Counted from the first letter of the stretch, positions 9,985 through 18,226 are shown. The stretch is DNA of 64,000 nt from Streptomyces flaveolus (GCF_000716535.1 NZ_JNWV01000016.1:62001-126000), one strand, 5' to 3'. Numbers and translations are program-made. Notes: generated by a model from the letters alone, not told the origin.

Positions 9985-11091
9985 ATGCGTCGTATCGCCA
10001 TATCCGTGGCCGCGTCCACGATGACCCTCTCGCTCGCCGGCTGTGGCGTGCTGAACGTGACGGGGGACGGCGCGAGCGCGAGCCCGACCAAGGGCAACGA
10101 CATCACGGTGGGCCTGCTGCTGCCGGAGAAGGCGAACACCCGCTACGACAAGTTCGACTACCCCATCATCAAGGACAAGGTGGCCGAACTCACCAAGAAG
10201 CAGGGCAAGGTGGAGTACGCCAACGCCGACGCGAGCTCCGCCCGGCAGTCCGAGCAAATGCAGAACATGATCGACGGCAAGGTCGACGTCATCCTGCTCG
10301 ACGCGGTGGACGCGCACGCCATCGCCGGCGAGGTGAAGAAGGCCAAGGACGCGGGCATCCCGGTCATCGCCTACGACCGTCTCGCCGAGGGCCCGATCGA
10401 CGCCTACATCTCCTTCGACAACGAACTCGTCGGCGAGGTGCAGGGCCGCTCCCTGCTGGAGGCGCTGGGCCCGGACGTCGACACGTCCGACAAGATCGTC
10501 ATGGTCAACGGCTCGCCCACCGACCCGAACGCCAAGCAGTTCAAGGAGGGCGCGCTCTCGGAGCTGAACGGCAAGGTGGACATCGCGGCGAGCTACGACA
10601 CCGTCAAGTGGAAGCCGGAGAACGCCCAGGCCGAAATGGCCGAGGCCATCGCGAAGCTCGGCAAGGACAACATCGCCGGCGTCTACTCCGCCAACGACGG
10701 CATGGCGGGCGGCATCATCAAGGCGCTGAAGGCGGCCGGTGTCACCAAGCTGCCCCCGATCACCGGCCAGGACGCCGAACTGGACGCCGTGCAGCGGGTG
10801 GTGGCGGACGAGCAGTACATGAGCGTCTTCAAGTCCTACCCGGACGAGGCCGAGGCCGCCGCGCAGATGGCCGTCACCAAGCTCCAGGGCAAGGACATCC
10901 AGTTCGACGCCCTCACCCAGGACCGGGTGGACAGCCCCACCACCAAGGACATCCCGGCCAAGCTGGTCCAGGTGACCGCGCTGACCAAGCACACCGTCAA
11001 GGACACGGTCGTCGCGGACGGCATCTACACCCTGGGCGAGATCTGCACCGCCAAGTACAAGGCGGCCTGCGCGGCGGCCGGCCTGAAGTAG
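9985..11091 (+). CDS. Sugar ABC transporter substrate-binding lipoprotein (XylF-like), orphan
   Basis: 368 aa. The start MRRIAISVAASTMTLSLAGC is a lipoprotein signal with lipobox LAGC, so Cys20 would be lipidated and the protein held on the outer face of the membrane. The rest is a type I periplasmic-binding fold: ITVGLLLPEK, a DVILLDAVDAHAIAGEV segment, VIAYDRLAEG, ISFDNELVGEVQG and GVYSANDGMAGGIIKAL. The order resembles xylose-binding XylF and ChvE. No permease or ATPase gene lies nearby, so it either serves a distant transporter or senses a sugar for a signalling pathway. It is followed by its own terminator and then by LuxR-type genes. Confidence 0.88.
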   Translation: MRRIAISVAASTMTLSLAGCGVLNVTGDGASASPTKGNDITVGLLLPEKANTRYDKFDYPIIKDKVAELTKKQGKVEYANADASSARQSEQMQNMIDGKVDVILLDAVDAHAIAGEVKKAKDAGIPVIAYDRLAEGPIDAYISFDNELVGEVQGRSLLEALGPDVDTSDKIVMVNGSPTDPNAKQFKEGALSELNGKVDIAASYDTVKWKPENAQAEMAEAIAKLGKDNIAGVYSANDGMAGGIIKALKAAGVTKLPPITGQDAELDAVQRVVADEQYMSVFKSYPDEAEAAAQMAVTKLQGKDIQFDALTQDRVDSPTTKDIPAKLVQVTALTKHTVKDTVVADGIYTLGEICTAKYKAACAAAGLK

Positions 11092-11145
11092 GACGCCCGC
11101 ATCCCACCCCCGGCGGGCCGCGGCACGCGGTGCGGACGGGCGCCG

Positions 11146-11168
11146 AAACCCCGACAGAACGGGGTTTT
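11146..11168 (+). terminator. Terminator after the lipoprotein gene
   Basis: AAACCCCG (11146-11153), 6-nt loop, CGGGGTTT (11160-11167) followed by another T. It lies 55 nt after the stop codon and 98 nt before the next gene, so the LuxR gene at 11267 must have its own promoter. Confidence 0.75.
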
Positions 11169-11266
11169 CCGGTGGCCGCCGTGGAGAGAGCCGTGTTGCG
11201 GACCCGGTTCGGCGCCGCGCATAGTTGCGCCACGGAAGTGGCAGCACACCGGGGGTGGAATGGGCG

Positions 11267-12310
11267 ATGGCCGGGCAGGGGGCGGAGGAGCATCCTCACG
11301 GTGCCGACCGGCTGTGTGCAGCCGGGGACCGGGTGTACTCCCGTGCCGTACGCCGGGGGCGGGTGCCGCGCACGGACGCCGAACCGGTGCCCTGCCTGCT
11401 GGAACTGGCCCTGCTGCACCCCGACCCGGACGACATGGACTGGCTGGTGCCGACCTCCCCGCAGGAGGTCATGACCCGGCTGCTGCGCGGGGTCCACGAC
11501 GAGGTCAGCGCGAGCCAGCGGCGGGTGGGCTCGGCGGTGGCCGCGTTCGAGTGGTACGCGGGCCTGGGGAGGCAGCTGGACGCGCTGGCGGCGCCGACAG
11601 AGGGCAGCGCCATCCGGGTCCTGGACGGACTCTCCCGCATCCAGGCCGCGATGGACGAGGCGACCGAGGCCTGCACCACCGAGGTGCTCACCGTGCAGCC
11701 CGGCGGCATCCGGCGGGAGGCCGAGCTCTCCGAGGGCCTGCACCGGGCGCTGGCGCTGCGCGGCCGGGGCGTGCGGATGCGGGACCTCTACACACATGTG
11801 GCCCGGCACGGCCAGGGCCTGCTGAACTACCTCGAGCTGATGGGCGACGCGGTGGAGGCGCGCACCCTGGACGAGGTCATCGACCGGCTCATCCTGTTCG
11901 ACCGCACGGTGGCGTTCATCCCGGCCAACTCCGACCGCACGATGGCCCTGGAGCTGCGCCACCCGGCCCTGGTCGCCTACCTGGTGACGGTCTTCGAACG
12001 GCTCTGGCGTCTGGCGATCCCGCTCACGGCCCCCCTCCCCGACACCGGCATCGAGGGCATCTCGCACCGCGAGCAGTCCATCGCCGCGCTGCTCGCCGAG
12101 GGACACCAGGACGCGGTCATCGCCGAACGCCTGGGCATCAGCGTGCGCACCTGCCGGGCCCACATCGCCCGTCTGTCGGAGACCCTGGGCGCGGCCAGCC
12201 GTACCCAACTCGGCGTCCGGATCGCCCAGGTGGGGCTCGACGGGCATCGCCCGTCGGCGCCGGCCACCGCCCTCACCGGTCCGGATCAAGAACCCCCGAC
12301 CGCGCGATGA
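11267..12310 (+). CDS. LuxR-type regulator with TrmB-like sensor domain, paralog 1
   Basis: 347 aa. The ATG at 11267 has GGGGGTGGA 7 nt upstream. Residues 1-100 form a conserved N-terminal region (LCAAGDRVYSRAVRRGRVPRT, then LLELALLHPDPDDM). A middle domain with LTVQPGG, RGVRMRDLYTH, DRTVAFIPAN and LELRHPALVAYL resembles the PLD-like effector domain of TrmB-type regulators. The C-terminal HTH reads AEGHQDAVIAERLGISVRTC. There is no receiver domain. It is one of three paralogs in this island and shares HPHG-x3-LC at its N-terminus with paralog 3. The ligand is unknown. Its end overlaps the convergent paralog 2 by 38 bp. Confidence 0.85.
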   Translation: MAGQGAEEHPHGADRLCAAGDRVYSRAVRRGRVPRTDAEPVPCLLELALLHPDPDDMDWLVPTSPQEVMTRLLRGVHDEVSASQRRVGSAVAAFEWYAGLGRQLDALAAPTEGSAIRVLDGLSRIQAAMDEATEACTTEVLTVQPGGIRREAELSEGLHRALALRGRGVRMRDLYTHVARHGQGLLNYLELMGDAVEARTLDEVIDRLILFDRTVAFIPANSDRTMALELRHPALVAYLVTVFERLWRLAIPLTAPLPDTGIEGISHREQSIAALLAEGHQDAVIAERLGISVRTCRAHIARLSETLGAASRTQLGVRIAQVGLDGHRPSAPATALTGPDQEPPTAR

Positions 12311-13253
12311 GGAAGCCGAGCTGCGCCCGGCTCTCACTGCCCAGCGTGGCGGCGAGCTTGGCGATGTGCAGCCGTGCGGTCCGCACGTTCATCCCGAGCC
12401 GGTCGGCTATGACGGCATCGGTGTGTCCCTCCACGAGCAGCGCGGCGATGGCCCGTTGACGCGGGGTCACGCCGTTGACCGACCGGGTCTGGACGGCTTG
12501 GGGGTACATGGGGGTGGCCAGGTGCCAGAGGCGGTCGAAGGTGGTGGTGAAGTGAGCGATCAGGGCAGGGTTACGGATCTCCAGGGCCATCGTGATGTCA
12601 CTGTCGGCCGGAATGAAGGCCACCGTACGGTCGATGATGATCTGTCGCTCCGGCAGCTCGTCCAGGGTGCGTGCCTCGGCCCGGCCGCGGAGCTGCTCGT
12701 AGCGGGCCAGGGTGATCGGTACGTGTCGCATGGTGCTCTGGTACAGCGTGCGTATGCGGCCGCCCCGGTCGAGGAATGCCTGGTCGCGCGGCATGGAGCG
12801 CGTTTGGCCGACCTGGCCGCGGTCGTCCGCGTAGTGGGTGTTGGGCTGGACGCAGAGCACCTCGGCGACGGCCTCGGCCATCGCTGCGTCGATCGCGTCA
12901 TTGATGCGCGGGACGCCCTGGAGGAGCCGGAGGTGGGCCGTCTCGGCCGGTGGGCCGGGTTGGCCGCCGACGGTCAGTAGCGGCTGGAGGAGCCCCAGCA
13001 GCCGTCCTTCGCGCTGCCGTTCGTCGGCGATGCGGGCGCGGGACGCGCGCAGGAAGCGCTCAAGCGCGGCGGCGGGGGAGACGGGATCCAGCCGTCCGGG
13101 GTCGTCCACAGCGGGGTGCAACAACCCGGCGTCGACCAGGCAGGGGACGTCGGCCGCGTCCGCCGCGGGGATGTGCCCCTCCCGCAGGGCGCGTTCGTAC
13201 AGCTCCCGGCCGGCGGCGCACAGATCCTCGATGCGGTGTTCCTGGTGCGTCAC
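12273..13253 (-). CDS. LuxR-type regulator with TrmB-like sensor domain, paralog 2
   Basis: 326 aa, GTG start 13 bp after the stop of paralog 3, so the two are almost certainly one operon. The ribosome site is weak (GAGG about 11 nt upstream), which fits translational coupling. The architecture is as in its paralogs: N-terminal LCAAGRELYERALREGHIPA, middle segment with RTLYQSTMRH, DRTVAFIPADSDITMALEIR and FDRLWHLATPM, and C-terminal HTH VEGHTDAVIADRLGMNVRTA. It begins with few residues before the LCAAG motif. It probably binds DNA as a dimer; the signal is unknown. Confidence 0.85.
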   Translation of the reverse strand: MTHQEHRIEDLCAAGRELYERALREGHIPAADAADVPCLVDAGLLHPAVDDPGRLDPVSPAAALERFLRASRARIADERQREGRLLGLLQPLLTVGGQPGPPAETAHLRLLQGVPRINDAIDAAMAEAVAEVLCVQPNTHYADDRGQVGQTRSMPRDQAFLDRGGRIRTLYQSTMRHVPITLARYEQLRGRAEARTLDELPERQIIIDRTVAFIPADSDITMALEIRNPALIAHFTTTFDRLWHLATPMYPQAVQTRSVNGVTPRQRAIAALLVEGHTDAVIADRLGMNVRTARLHIAKLAATLGSESRAQLGFLIARSGVLDPDR

Positions 13254-13266
13254 CGGAGCCGCCGCC

Positions 13267-14247
13267 TCAGTGATCCCGGTCCAGGATGCCCGACTGGGCG
13301 ATGAGGTAGCCGAGCTGGGCGCGGCTGCCGCTGCCGAGGGCCTGGGCGAGTTTGGCGATGTGGGCTCGGCAGGTCCGGACGTTCATACCGAGGCGGCGGG
13401 CGATGGCTTCGTCCACGTGTCCTTCGACCAGGAGCTTGGCGATGGAGTGCTGGATCTCGGTGATGCCGTCGGGGGCGGTTTCGTAGGGGCTGCCCGCGCT
13501 CAGGGGCACGGCGTGGTCCCACATGAACTCGAAGACCTTGATGAGGTAGCTGACGAGGCCCGGTTGACGGATCTCCAGGGCGACCTTCTGGTCGTCACGG
13601 GTCGGGATGAAGGCGACGGTCTGGTCACAGATGATGAGTCGTTCGACCAGTCCGTCGATGGTGCGCTGCTCGACCTTGCCGTCGGAGAGCCGGGCGGCGT
13701 AGTCCAGCCGCTCCGAGCTGTACCGGGCGGTGTGCGGGTAGAGCGTCCTGATGCGCACCCCGCGTTCGATCAGCGGCCGGTCGCGTCCCAGCCCCTGCTT
13801 GAGGCTGCGCTCGGGCCGGTGGCCGCTCGGCTGGACCGTGAGCATCTCGGTCTGGCACTGCGAGGTGGCCAGGTCCAGCGCCGCGTTGATCCGCTCGCTG
13901 CCCTCCAGCACGGTGATCGAGTCGCTGGTGACCGACATCTGGGCGCCGAGCGCCATGAAGGGGGCGAAGGCGTCGGACAACTGGATCGACTGCCGCCTGC
14001 GTTCGGTGATCTCGTGCTCGATCGGATTGAGCCGTTGGGCGAGGGCGACGGCGGGCGGCACCGGGCGCAGCCATTCCGGGTCGTCGGGGTCGGGGTGGAG
14101 GAGGGCGAACTCCATCAGGCAGGGAGCCGGCGTCACATCTTCCCGAGCGATTCGCCCAGTACGCAGGGCGGCAGCATAAAGTTGTCCGCCTACGTCGCAC
14201 ATCTCGGTCATCGCATGGGGATGTGTCGCCTTAGTCCGATTTGCCAC
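13267..14247 (-). CDS. LuxR-type regulator with TrmB-like sensor domain, paralog 3
   Basis: 326 aa from the GTG at 14247, which has GGTGGAGA just upstream and gives an N-terminus (KATHPHAMTEMC) that aligns with paralog 1 (AEEHPHGADRLC). An ATG at 14277 in the same frame lacks a ribosome site. Middle-domain landmarks are EMLTVQPSG, RGVRIRTLYPHTARY, DQTVAFIPTRDDQKVALEIR and VFEFMWDHAVPL; the HTH is VEGHVDEAIARRLGMNVRTC. It is divergent from the secreted-peptide gene across a 116-bp gap, the usual layout for a regulator and its target, so it is the likeliest partner of that peptide. Confidence 0.85.
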   Translation of the reverse strand: MANRTKATHPHAMTEMCDVGGQLYAAALRTGRIAREDVTPAPCLMEFALLHPDPDDPEWLRPVPPAVALAQRLNPIEHEITERRRQSIQLSDAFAPFMALGAQMSVTSDSITVLEGSERINAALDLATSQCQTEMLTVQPSGHRPERSLKQGLGRDRPLIERGVRIRTLYPHTARYSSERLDYAARLSDGKVEQRTIDGLVERLIICDQTVAFIPTRDDQKVALEIRQPGLVSYLIKVFEFMWDHAVPLSAGSPYETAPDGITEIQHSIAKLLVEGHVDEAIARRLGMNVRTCRAHIAKLAQALGSGSRAQLGYLIAQSGILDRDH

Positions 14248-14271
14248 CAAATCTCCACCCCCCAGGGTCCT

Positions 14272-14288
14272 GAACATGCAGGAACATG
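14272..14288. promoter_or_regulatory. Direct repeat GAACATG x2 in the divergent promoter region
   Basis: GAACATG at 14272-14278 and again at 14282-14288, spaced exactly 10 bp, one helical turn. It lies between LuxR paralog 3 and the secreted-peptide operon (14248-14363). Tandem repeats at helical spacing are a typical binding layout; the regulator encoded next door is the obvious candidate. A TTGATG at 14308-14313 could be a -35 box towards the peptide gene, but no good -10 is visible. Confidence 0.35.
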
Positions 14289-14363
14289 ATGCACCGATCG
14301 TGTGGCATTGATGTGCCCGAATGAGCCATCGTCGTACCCGACGGGGGAAGAGGGGACCTTCAA

Positions 14364-14588
14364 GTGAGGACGAAGCCGACTATGCGTAACAAAATGCTTC
14401 GCTCGGTGCTTGTCGCCACCTTCGCCGCCGTCGCGACCGTCGGGGTTCTCGTAGGAGGGTCCGGCGGAAGGGGTGTCGACGCTGGCGACAGTGTCTGGCC
14501 ACTGGCTCCGAAGGGGCATGTGCTGGCGGACAGTGTCTGGCCTCTGGCACCGGTGGCGGAGCCAGAGGCAAGCGGAGCTGGGAGCTGA
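14364..14588 (+). CDS. Secreted peptide precursor with repeated DSVWPLAP motif
   Basis: 74 aa from the GTG at 14364 (AGGGGA 7 nt upstream); ATGs at 14382 and 14394 are alternatives. A basic N-region (RTKPTMRNKM) and hydrophobic core (LRSVLVATFAAVATVGVLV) form a signal peptide with probable cleavage at VDA-GD. The short mature part contains DSVWPLAP twice, 14 residues apart, joined by KGHVLA, then an acidic Ala/Glu/Ser tail. The repeat is also clear in DNA: a 24-bp near-identical unit at 14487-14510 and 14529-14552. Repeated short motifs after a signal peptide are typical of secreted peptide pheromone precursors; this is inference. The next gene starts 1 nt after its stop. Confidence 0.7.
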   Translation: MRTKPTMRNKMLRSVLVATFAAVATVGVLVGGSGGRGVDAGDSVWPLAPKGHVLADSVWPLAPVAEPEASGAGS

Positions 14589-14589
14589 C

Positions 14590-14925
14590 GTGACGACTCC
14601 ACCCGACGACCGCTCCTTCCGTCGTGAAATGGCCACCGCCTACCGCTCGGGCTGGCACTTCATCGACCTGGTCACGGCCATCCCGCACAGCGGTGACTCC
14701 CTGATGGTCACCGTGTTCGGTGAGCCGGTCGTCGTCACGCGGGACGAGGACGGAGACGTGCGGGCGTACCGGTGCCTGCGCAAGCCGCGTGGGGCGCCGC
14801 AGCCGGTGCGCTGTGCCATCCGGTACGGAATGATCTTTGTGAACCTGGACCAGCGGGACCACCGGCTGTCCGAGCCGGCGCCGTCCGACGTGCGAACCAT
14901 CTCGGCCACCCCCCGCAGTGCCTGA
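14590..14925 (+). CDS. Short Rieske-like protein lacking metal ligands
   Basis: 111 aa, GTG one base after the peptide gene stop; its ribosome site GGAG (14581-14584) lies within the peptide gene, so the two are translationally coupled. The core GEPVVVTRDEDGDVRAY (44-60) and YGMIFVNLD (79-87) match the N-terminal Rieske domain of ring-hydroxylating oxygenase alpha subunits. The canonical Cys-x-His and Cys-x2-His ligand pairs are missing: the first site reads CLRKPRGA (62-69), and the second is deleted, leaving only Cys75. A 2Fe-2S cluster is therefore unlikely and catalysis is not expected. Its tight link to the peptide gene suggests a role in peptide maturation, immunity or sensing; none of these is shown. 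Confidence 0.65.
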   Translation: MTTPPDDRSFRREMATAYRSGWHFIDLVTAIPHSGDSLMVTVFGEPVVVTRDEDGDVRAYRCLRKPRGAPQPVRCAIRYGMIFVNLDQRDHRLSEPAPSDVRTISATPRSA

Positions 14926-14968
14926 CGCGATTCCCCCGTCGTAACAGATCGCTCAGGTGCTTCCCCCC

Positions 14969-15009
14969 GCAGCGGCGTCACCGTGACCTGAACACGGTGA
15001 CGCCGCTGC
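14969..15009. terminator. Terminator after the peptide/Rieske-like operon
   Basis: A 17-bp perfect inverted repeat (left arm GCAGCGGCGTCACCGTG at 14969-14985, right arm 14993-15009) with a 7-nt loop. It lies between this operon (stop at 14925) and the convergent PPOX gene (stop at 15080), so it can serve both. Confidence 0.88.
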
Positions 15010-15079
15010 AGTTTGCGGGGATATTTCGGGGTATGGCGGTACGTCACGGTGGCTGGAAACCGCCAGGGGCGGAGCGCGC

Positions 15080-15493
15080 TCAGCCGCGCCCCAGCACCCG
15101 CTCCACCTCGATCTCGATCACCACCCGGGCCGGGTTCGGCGAGGGCGTCCGCTCGTACCGCTCCGCGTACCGCCGCTCCGCCTCCGCGACCCGCTCGGGC
15201 TCGGCGCGCACCCGCGCCCGCCCCTCCAGCGTCGCCCAGCGCCGGCCGTCCACCTGGCACACCGCCACCCGCGCCCCCTCGGCCCCGGCCGCGAGCACAT
15301 GGGCCACCTTCGCGCTCGTCTTGTTCGTGATCACGCGGGCCAGCCGTGCCGGGGCGTCGTAGGTCACCCCCACCGGCACCACGTGCGGGCTGCCGTCGGG
15401 GCGGAGGGTCGTCAGGGTGCACAGATGCCGCTCGCGCCAGAAGGCGAGATACGGCTCGTCCGGGGCAGTCGGATCCTGGGAGTACGAGGCCAT
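15080..15493 (-). CDS. PPOX-class (pyridoxamine phosphate oxidase-fold) protein
   Basis: 137 aa. Segments [19 protein letters not shown], then [14 protein letters not shown] and [11 protein letters not shown], match the split-barrel flavin/F420-binding family, in the sub-group often annotated as F420-dependent. Such proteins use reduced F420 or FMN to reduce or oxidise small molecules; the substrate is unknown. The ATG at 15493 has no ribosome site, but a TAGGTT box ends 7 nt before it, so the mRNA is probably leaderless. It is divergent from clpB, with the clpB HAIR site 46 bp upstream of its start, so HspR could affect both genes. Confidence 0.85.
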   Translation of the reverse strand: MASYSQDPTAPDEPYLAFWRERHLCTLTTLRPDGSPHVVPVGVTYDAPARLARVITNKTSAKVAHVLAAGAEGARVAVCQVDGRRWATLEGRARVRAEPERVAEAERRYAERYERTPSPNPARVVIEIEVERVLGRG

Positions 15494-15538
15494 GCCGTGC
15501 AACCTAACCGACACCGCCGGGACCCGTGCGCGGCCTGC

Positions 15539-15559
15539 CTTGAGTGGAATAGACTCAAC
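15539..15559. promoter_or_regulatory. HAIR operator of clpB (HspR site)
   Basis: CTTGAGT-N7-ACTCAAC, 13 of 14 arm positions of the HAIR consensus, 51 bp upstream of the clpB GTG. clpB is an established member of the HspR regulon in Streptomyces. Confidence 0.92.
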
Positions 15560-15610
15560 TTTGTGTACGTTGACTGAGGCAGGACCGTCGGGTAGGAGGA
15601 GAACGCACAC

Positions 15611-18208
15611 GTGGACGCCGAGCTGACCAACAGGAGCCGGGACGCGATCAACGCGGCGAGCAATCGTGCCCTCACCGAGGGGCACCCGGACCTCACCCCC
15701 GCTCACCTGCTGCTGGCTCTGCTCCAGGGGCAGGACAACGAGAACATCACCGACCTGCTCGCGGCCGTCGACGCCGACCAGGCCGCCGTGCGTTCCGGCG
15801 CGGAGCGCATCCTCGCCGGTCTGCCCAGCGTGACCGGGTCCACCGTCGCGCCTCCGCAGCCGAACCGCGAGATGCTGGCCGTGATCGCGGACGCCACCGA
15901 GCGCGCCAAGGCGCTCGGCGACGAGTACCTGTCCACCGAGCACCTGCTCATCGGCATCGCCGCGAAGGGCGGTGCCGCCGGGGACGTGCTCAAGGGGCAG
16001 GGTGCCGATGCGAAGAAACTGCAGGAGGCCTTCCAGAAGGCCAGGGGAGGACGCCGCGTGACCACCGCCGACCCGGAGGGCCAGTACAAGGCCCTGGAGA
16101 AGTTCGGCACCGACTTCACCGCCGCCGCCCGCGAGGGCCGGCTCGACCCGGTCATCGGGCGGGACCAGGAGATCCGGCGGGTCGTGCAGGTGCTGAGCCG
16201 TCGTACGAAGAACAACCCCGTCCTCATCGGCGAGCCGGGCGTCGGCAAGACCGCCGTGGTCGAGGGGCTCGCCCAGCGCATCGTCAAGGGCGACGTGCCC
16301 GAGTCGCTGAAGGACAAGCGGCTGGTCGCGCTCGACCTCGGCGCGATGGTGGCCGGCGCCAAGTACCGCGGCGAGTTCGAGGAACGCCTCAAGGCCGTCC
16401 TGTCGGAGATCAAGGAGTCCGACGGGCAGATCATCACCTTCATCGACGAGCTGCACACCGTCGTGGGCGCCGGGGCCGGCGGCGACTCCGCCATGGACGC
16501 GGGCAACATGCTGAAGCCGATGCTCGCCCGCGGTGAGCTGCGCATGATCGGCGCGACCACGCTGGACGAGTACCGCGAGCGGATCGAGAAGGACCCGGCG
16601 CTGGAGCGCCGCTTCCAGCAGGTCTTCGTCGGCGAGCCGAGCGTCGAGGACACCATCGCGATCCTGCGCGGGCTCAAGGGCCGCTACGAGGCCCACCACA
16701 AGGTGCAGATCAACGACTCCGCGCTGGTGGCCGCCGCGACCCTGTCCGACCGGTACATCACCTCCCGCTTCCTGCCGGACAAGGCCATCGACCTCGTCGA
16801 CGAGGCGGCCTCCCGGCTGCGCATGGAGATCGACTCCTCGCCCGTGGAGATCGACGAGCTCCAGCGCGCCGTCGACCGGCTGCGGATGGAGGAGCTGGCC
16901 CTCAGCAAGGAGACCGACCCGGCCTCCGTCGCCCGGCTGGAGAAGCTGCGCCGCGACCTCGCCGACAAGGAGGAGGAGCTGCGCGGCCTGACCGCCCGCT
17001 GGGAGAAGGAGAAGCAGTCCCTCAACCGCGTCGGTGAGCTGAAGGAGCGCCTGGACGACCTGCGCGGCCAGGCCGAACGCGCCCAGCGCGACGGCGACTT
17101 CGACACCGCGGCCAAGCTGCTGTACGGCGAGATCCCGCAGCTCGAGAAGGAGCTGGAGGCCGCCTCCGCCGCCGAGGAGGAGGTCGCCAGGGACACCATG
17201 GTCAAGGAGGAGGTCGGCTCCGACGACATCGCCGACGTCGTCGCCGCCTGGACCGGCATCCCCGCCGGGCGCCTGCTGGAGGGCGAGACGCAGAAGCTGC
17301 TGCGCATGGAGGAGGAGATCGGCAAGCGGCTCATCGGCCAGAGCGAGGCCGTACGGGCCGTGGCGGACGCCGTGCGCCGCTCGCGGGCCGGGATCGCCGA
17401 CCCCGACCGGCCCACCGGGTCGTTCCTCTTCCTCGGCCCGACCGGTGTCGGCAAGACCGAACTGGCCAAGGCGCTCGCGGACTTCCTCTTCGACGACGAG
17501 CGGGCCATGGTCCGCATCGACATGTCGGAGTACGGCGAGAAGCACAGCGTGGCCCGGCTGGTCGGCGCGCCCCCCGGGTACGTGGGCTACGAGGAGGGCG
17601 GCCAGCTCACCGAGGCCGTGCGGCGGCGCCCGTACAGCGTGATCCTGCTGGACGAGGTGGAGAAGGCCCACCCGGAGGTCTTCGACATCCTGCTCCAGGT
17701 GCTGGACGACGGCCGTCTGACGGACGGTCAGGGCCGGACGGTCGACTTCCGCAACACCATCCTGGTCCTCACCTCCAACCTGGGCAGCCACTTCCTGATG
17801 GACCCGCTGACCACGGAGGAGCAGAAGAAGGAGCAGGTGCTGGAGCTCGTCCGGTCCTCCTTCAAGCCGGAGTTCCTCAACCGGCTGGACGACCTGGTGG
17901 TCTTCTCCTCGCTGACCAAGCCGGAGCTGGAGCGGATCGCAGGGCTCCAGATCGACCGGCTGGCCAAGCGGCTGGCCGAGCGGCGGCTCACCCTGGAGGT
18001 CACCCCCGAGGCGCTGGCCTGGCTGGCCGAGGAGGGCCTGGACCCGGCCTACGGCGCCCGGCCGCTGCGCCGGCTGGTGCAGACCGCCATCGGGGACCGG
18101 CTCGCCAAGGAGATCCTGTCCGGCGAGGTCAAGGACGGCGACACGGTCCGCGTGGACCGCTTCGGCGAGGGCCTGCTGGTCGGCCCCGCGACGGGGAAGA
18201 CCCTGTAG
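15611..18208 (+). CDS. clpB: ATP-dependent disaggregase ClpB (Hsp100)
   Basis: 865 aa, GTG start with AGGAGG about 10 nt upstream. Clp N-domain repeats occupy 1-145. The first AAA+ module has Walker A GEPGVGKT (207-214) and Walker [10 protein letters not shown] long coiled-coil M domain (about 400-530, Glu/Lys/Arg/Leu-rich) is diagnostic of ClpB rather than ClpA or ClpC. The second AAA+ module has Walker A GPTGVGKT (about 609-616) and [10 protein letters not shown]. It threads aggregated proteins through its hexameric ring, handing them to DnaK/DnaJ/GrpE. It is driven from a HAIR-controlled promoter and followed by its own terminator. Confidence 0.98.
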   Translation: MDAELTNRSRDAINAASNRALTEGHPDLTPAHLLLALLQGQDNENITDLLAAVDADQAAVRSGAERILAGLPSVTGSTVAPPQPNREMLAVIADATERAKALGDEYLSTEHLLIGIAAKGGAAGDVLKGQGADAKKLQEAFQKARGGRRVTTADPEGQYKALEKFGTDFTAAAREGRLDPVIGRDQEIRRVVQVLSRRTKNNPVLIGEPGVGKTAVVEGLAQRIVKGDVPESLKDKRLVALDLGAMVAGAKYRGEFEERLKAVLSEIKESDGQIITFIDELHTVVGAGAGGDSAMDAGNMLKPMLARGELRMIGATTLDEYRERIEKDPALERRFQQVFVGEPSVEDTIAILRGLKGRYEAHHKVQINDSALVAAATLSDRYITSRFLPDKAIDLVDEAASRLRMEIDSSPVEIDELQRAVDRLRMEELALSKETDPASVARLEKLRRDLADKEEELRGLTARWEKEKQSLNRVGELKERLDDLRGQAERAQRDGDFDTAAKLLYGEIPQLEKELEAASAAEEEVARDTMVKEEVGSDDIADVVAAWTGIPAGRLLEGETQKLLRMEEEIGKRLIGQSEAVRAVADAVRRSRAGIADPDRPTGSFLFLGPTGVGKTELAKALADFLFDDERAMVRIDMSEYGEKHSVARLVGAPPGYVGYEEGGQLTEAVRRRPYSVILLDEVEKAHPEVFDILLQVLDDGRLTDGQGRTVDFRNTILVLTSNLGSHFLMDPLTTEEQKKEQVLELVRSSFKPEFLNRLDDLVVFSSLTKPELERIAGLQIDRLAKRLAERRLTLEVTPEALAWLAEEGLDPAYGARPLRRLVQTAIGDRLAKEILSGEVKDGDTVRVDRFGEGLLVGPATGKTL

Positions 18209-18226
18209 ACCGCACGCGGCCGCACC

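Noticed and set aside
14487..14552. The repeated 24-bp unit as part of a CRISPR array or a mobile-element terminal repeat
   Set aside because: Only two units, in frame, with protein-level conservation and a coding context; no cas or transposase gene.
15080..17791. A 903-codon minus-strand frame opposite clpB joined to the PPOX gene
   Set aside because: Only the last 137 codons (15080-15493) show a protein family. The rest is the reverse frame of clpB.
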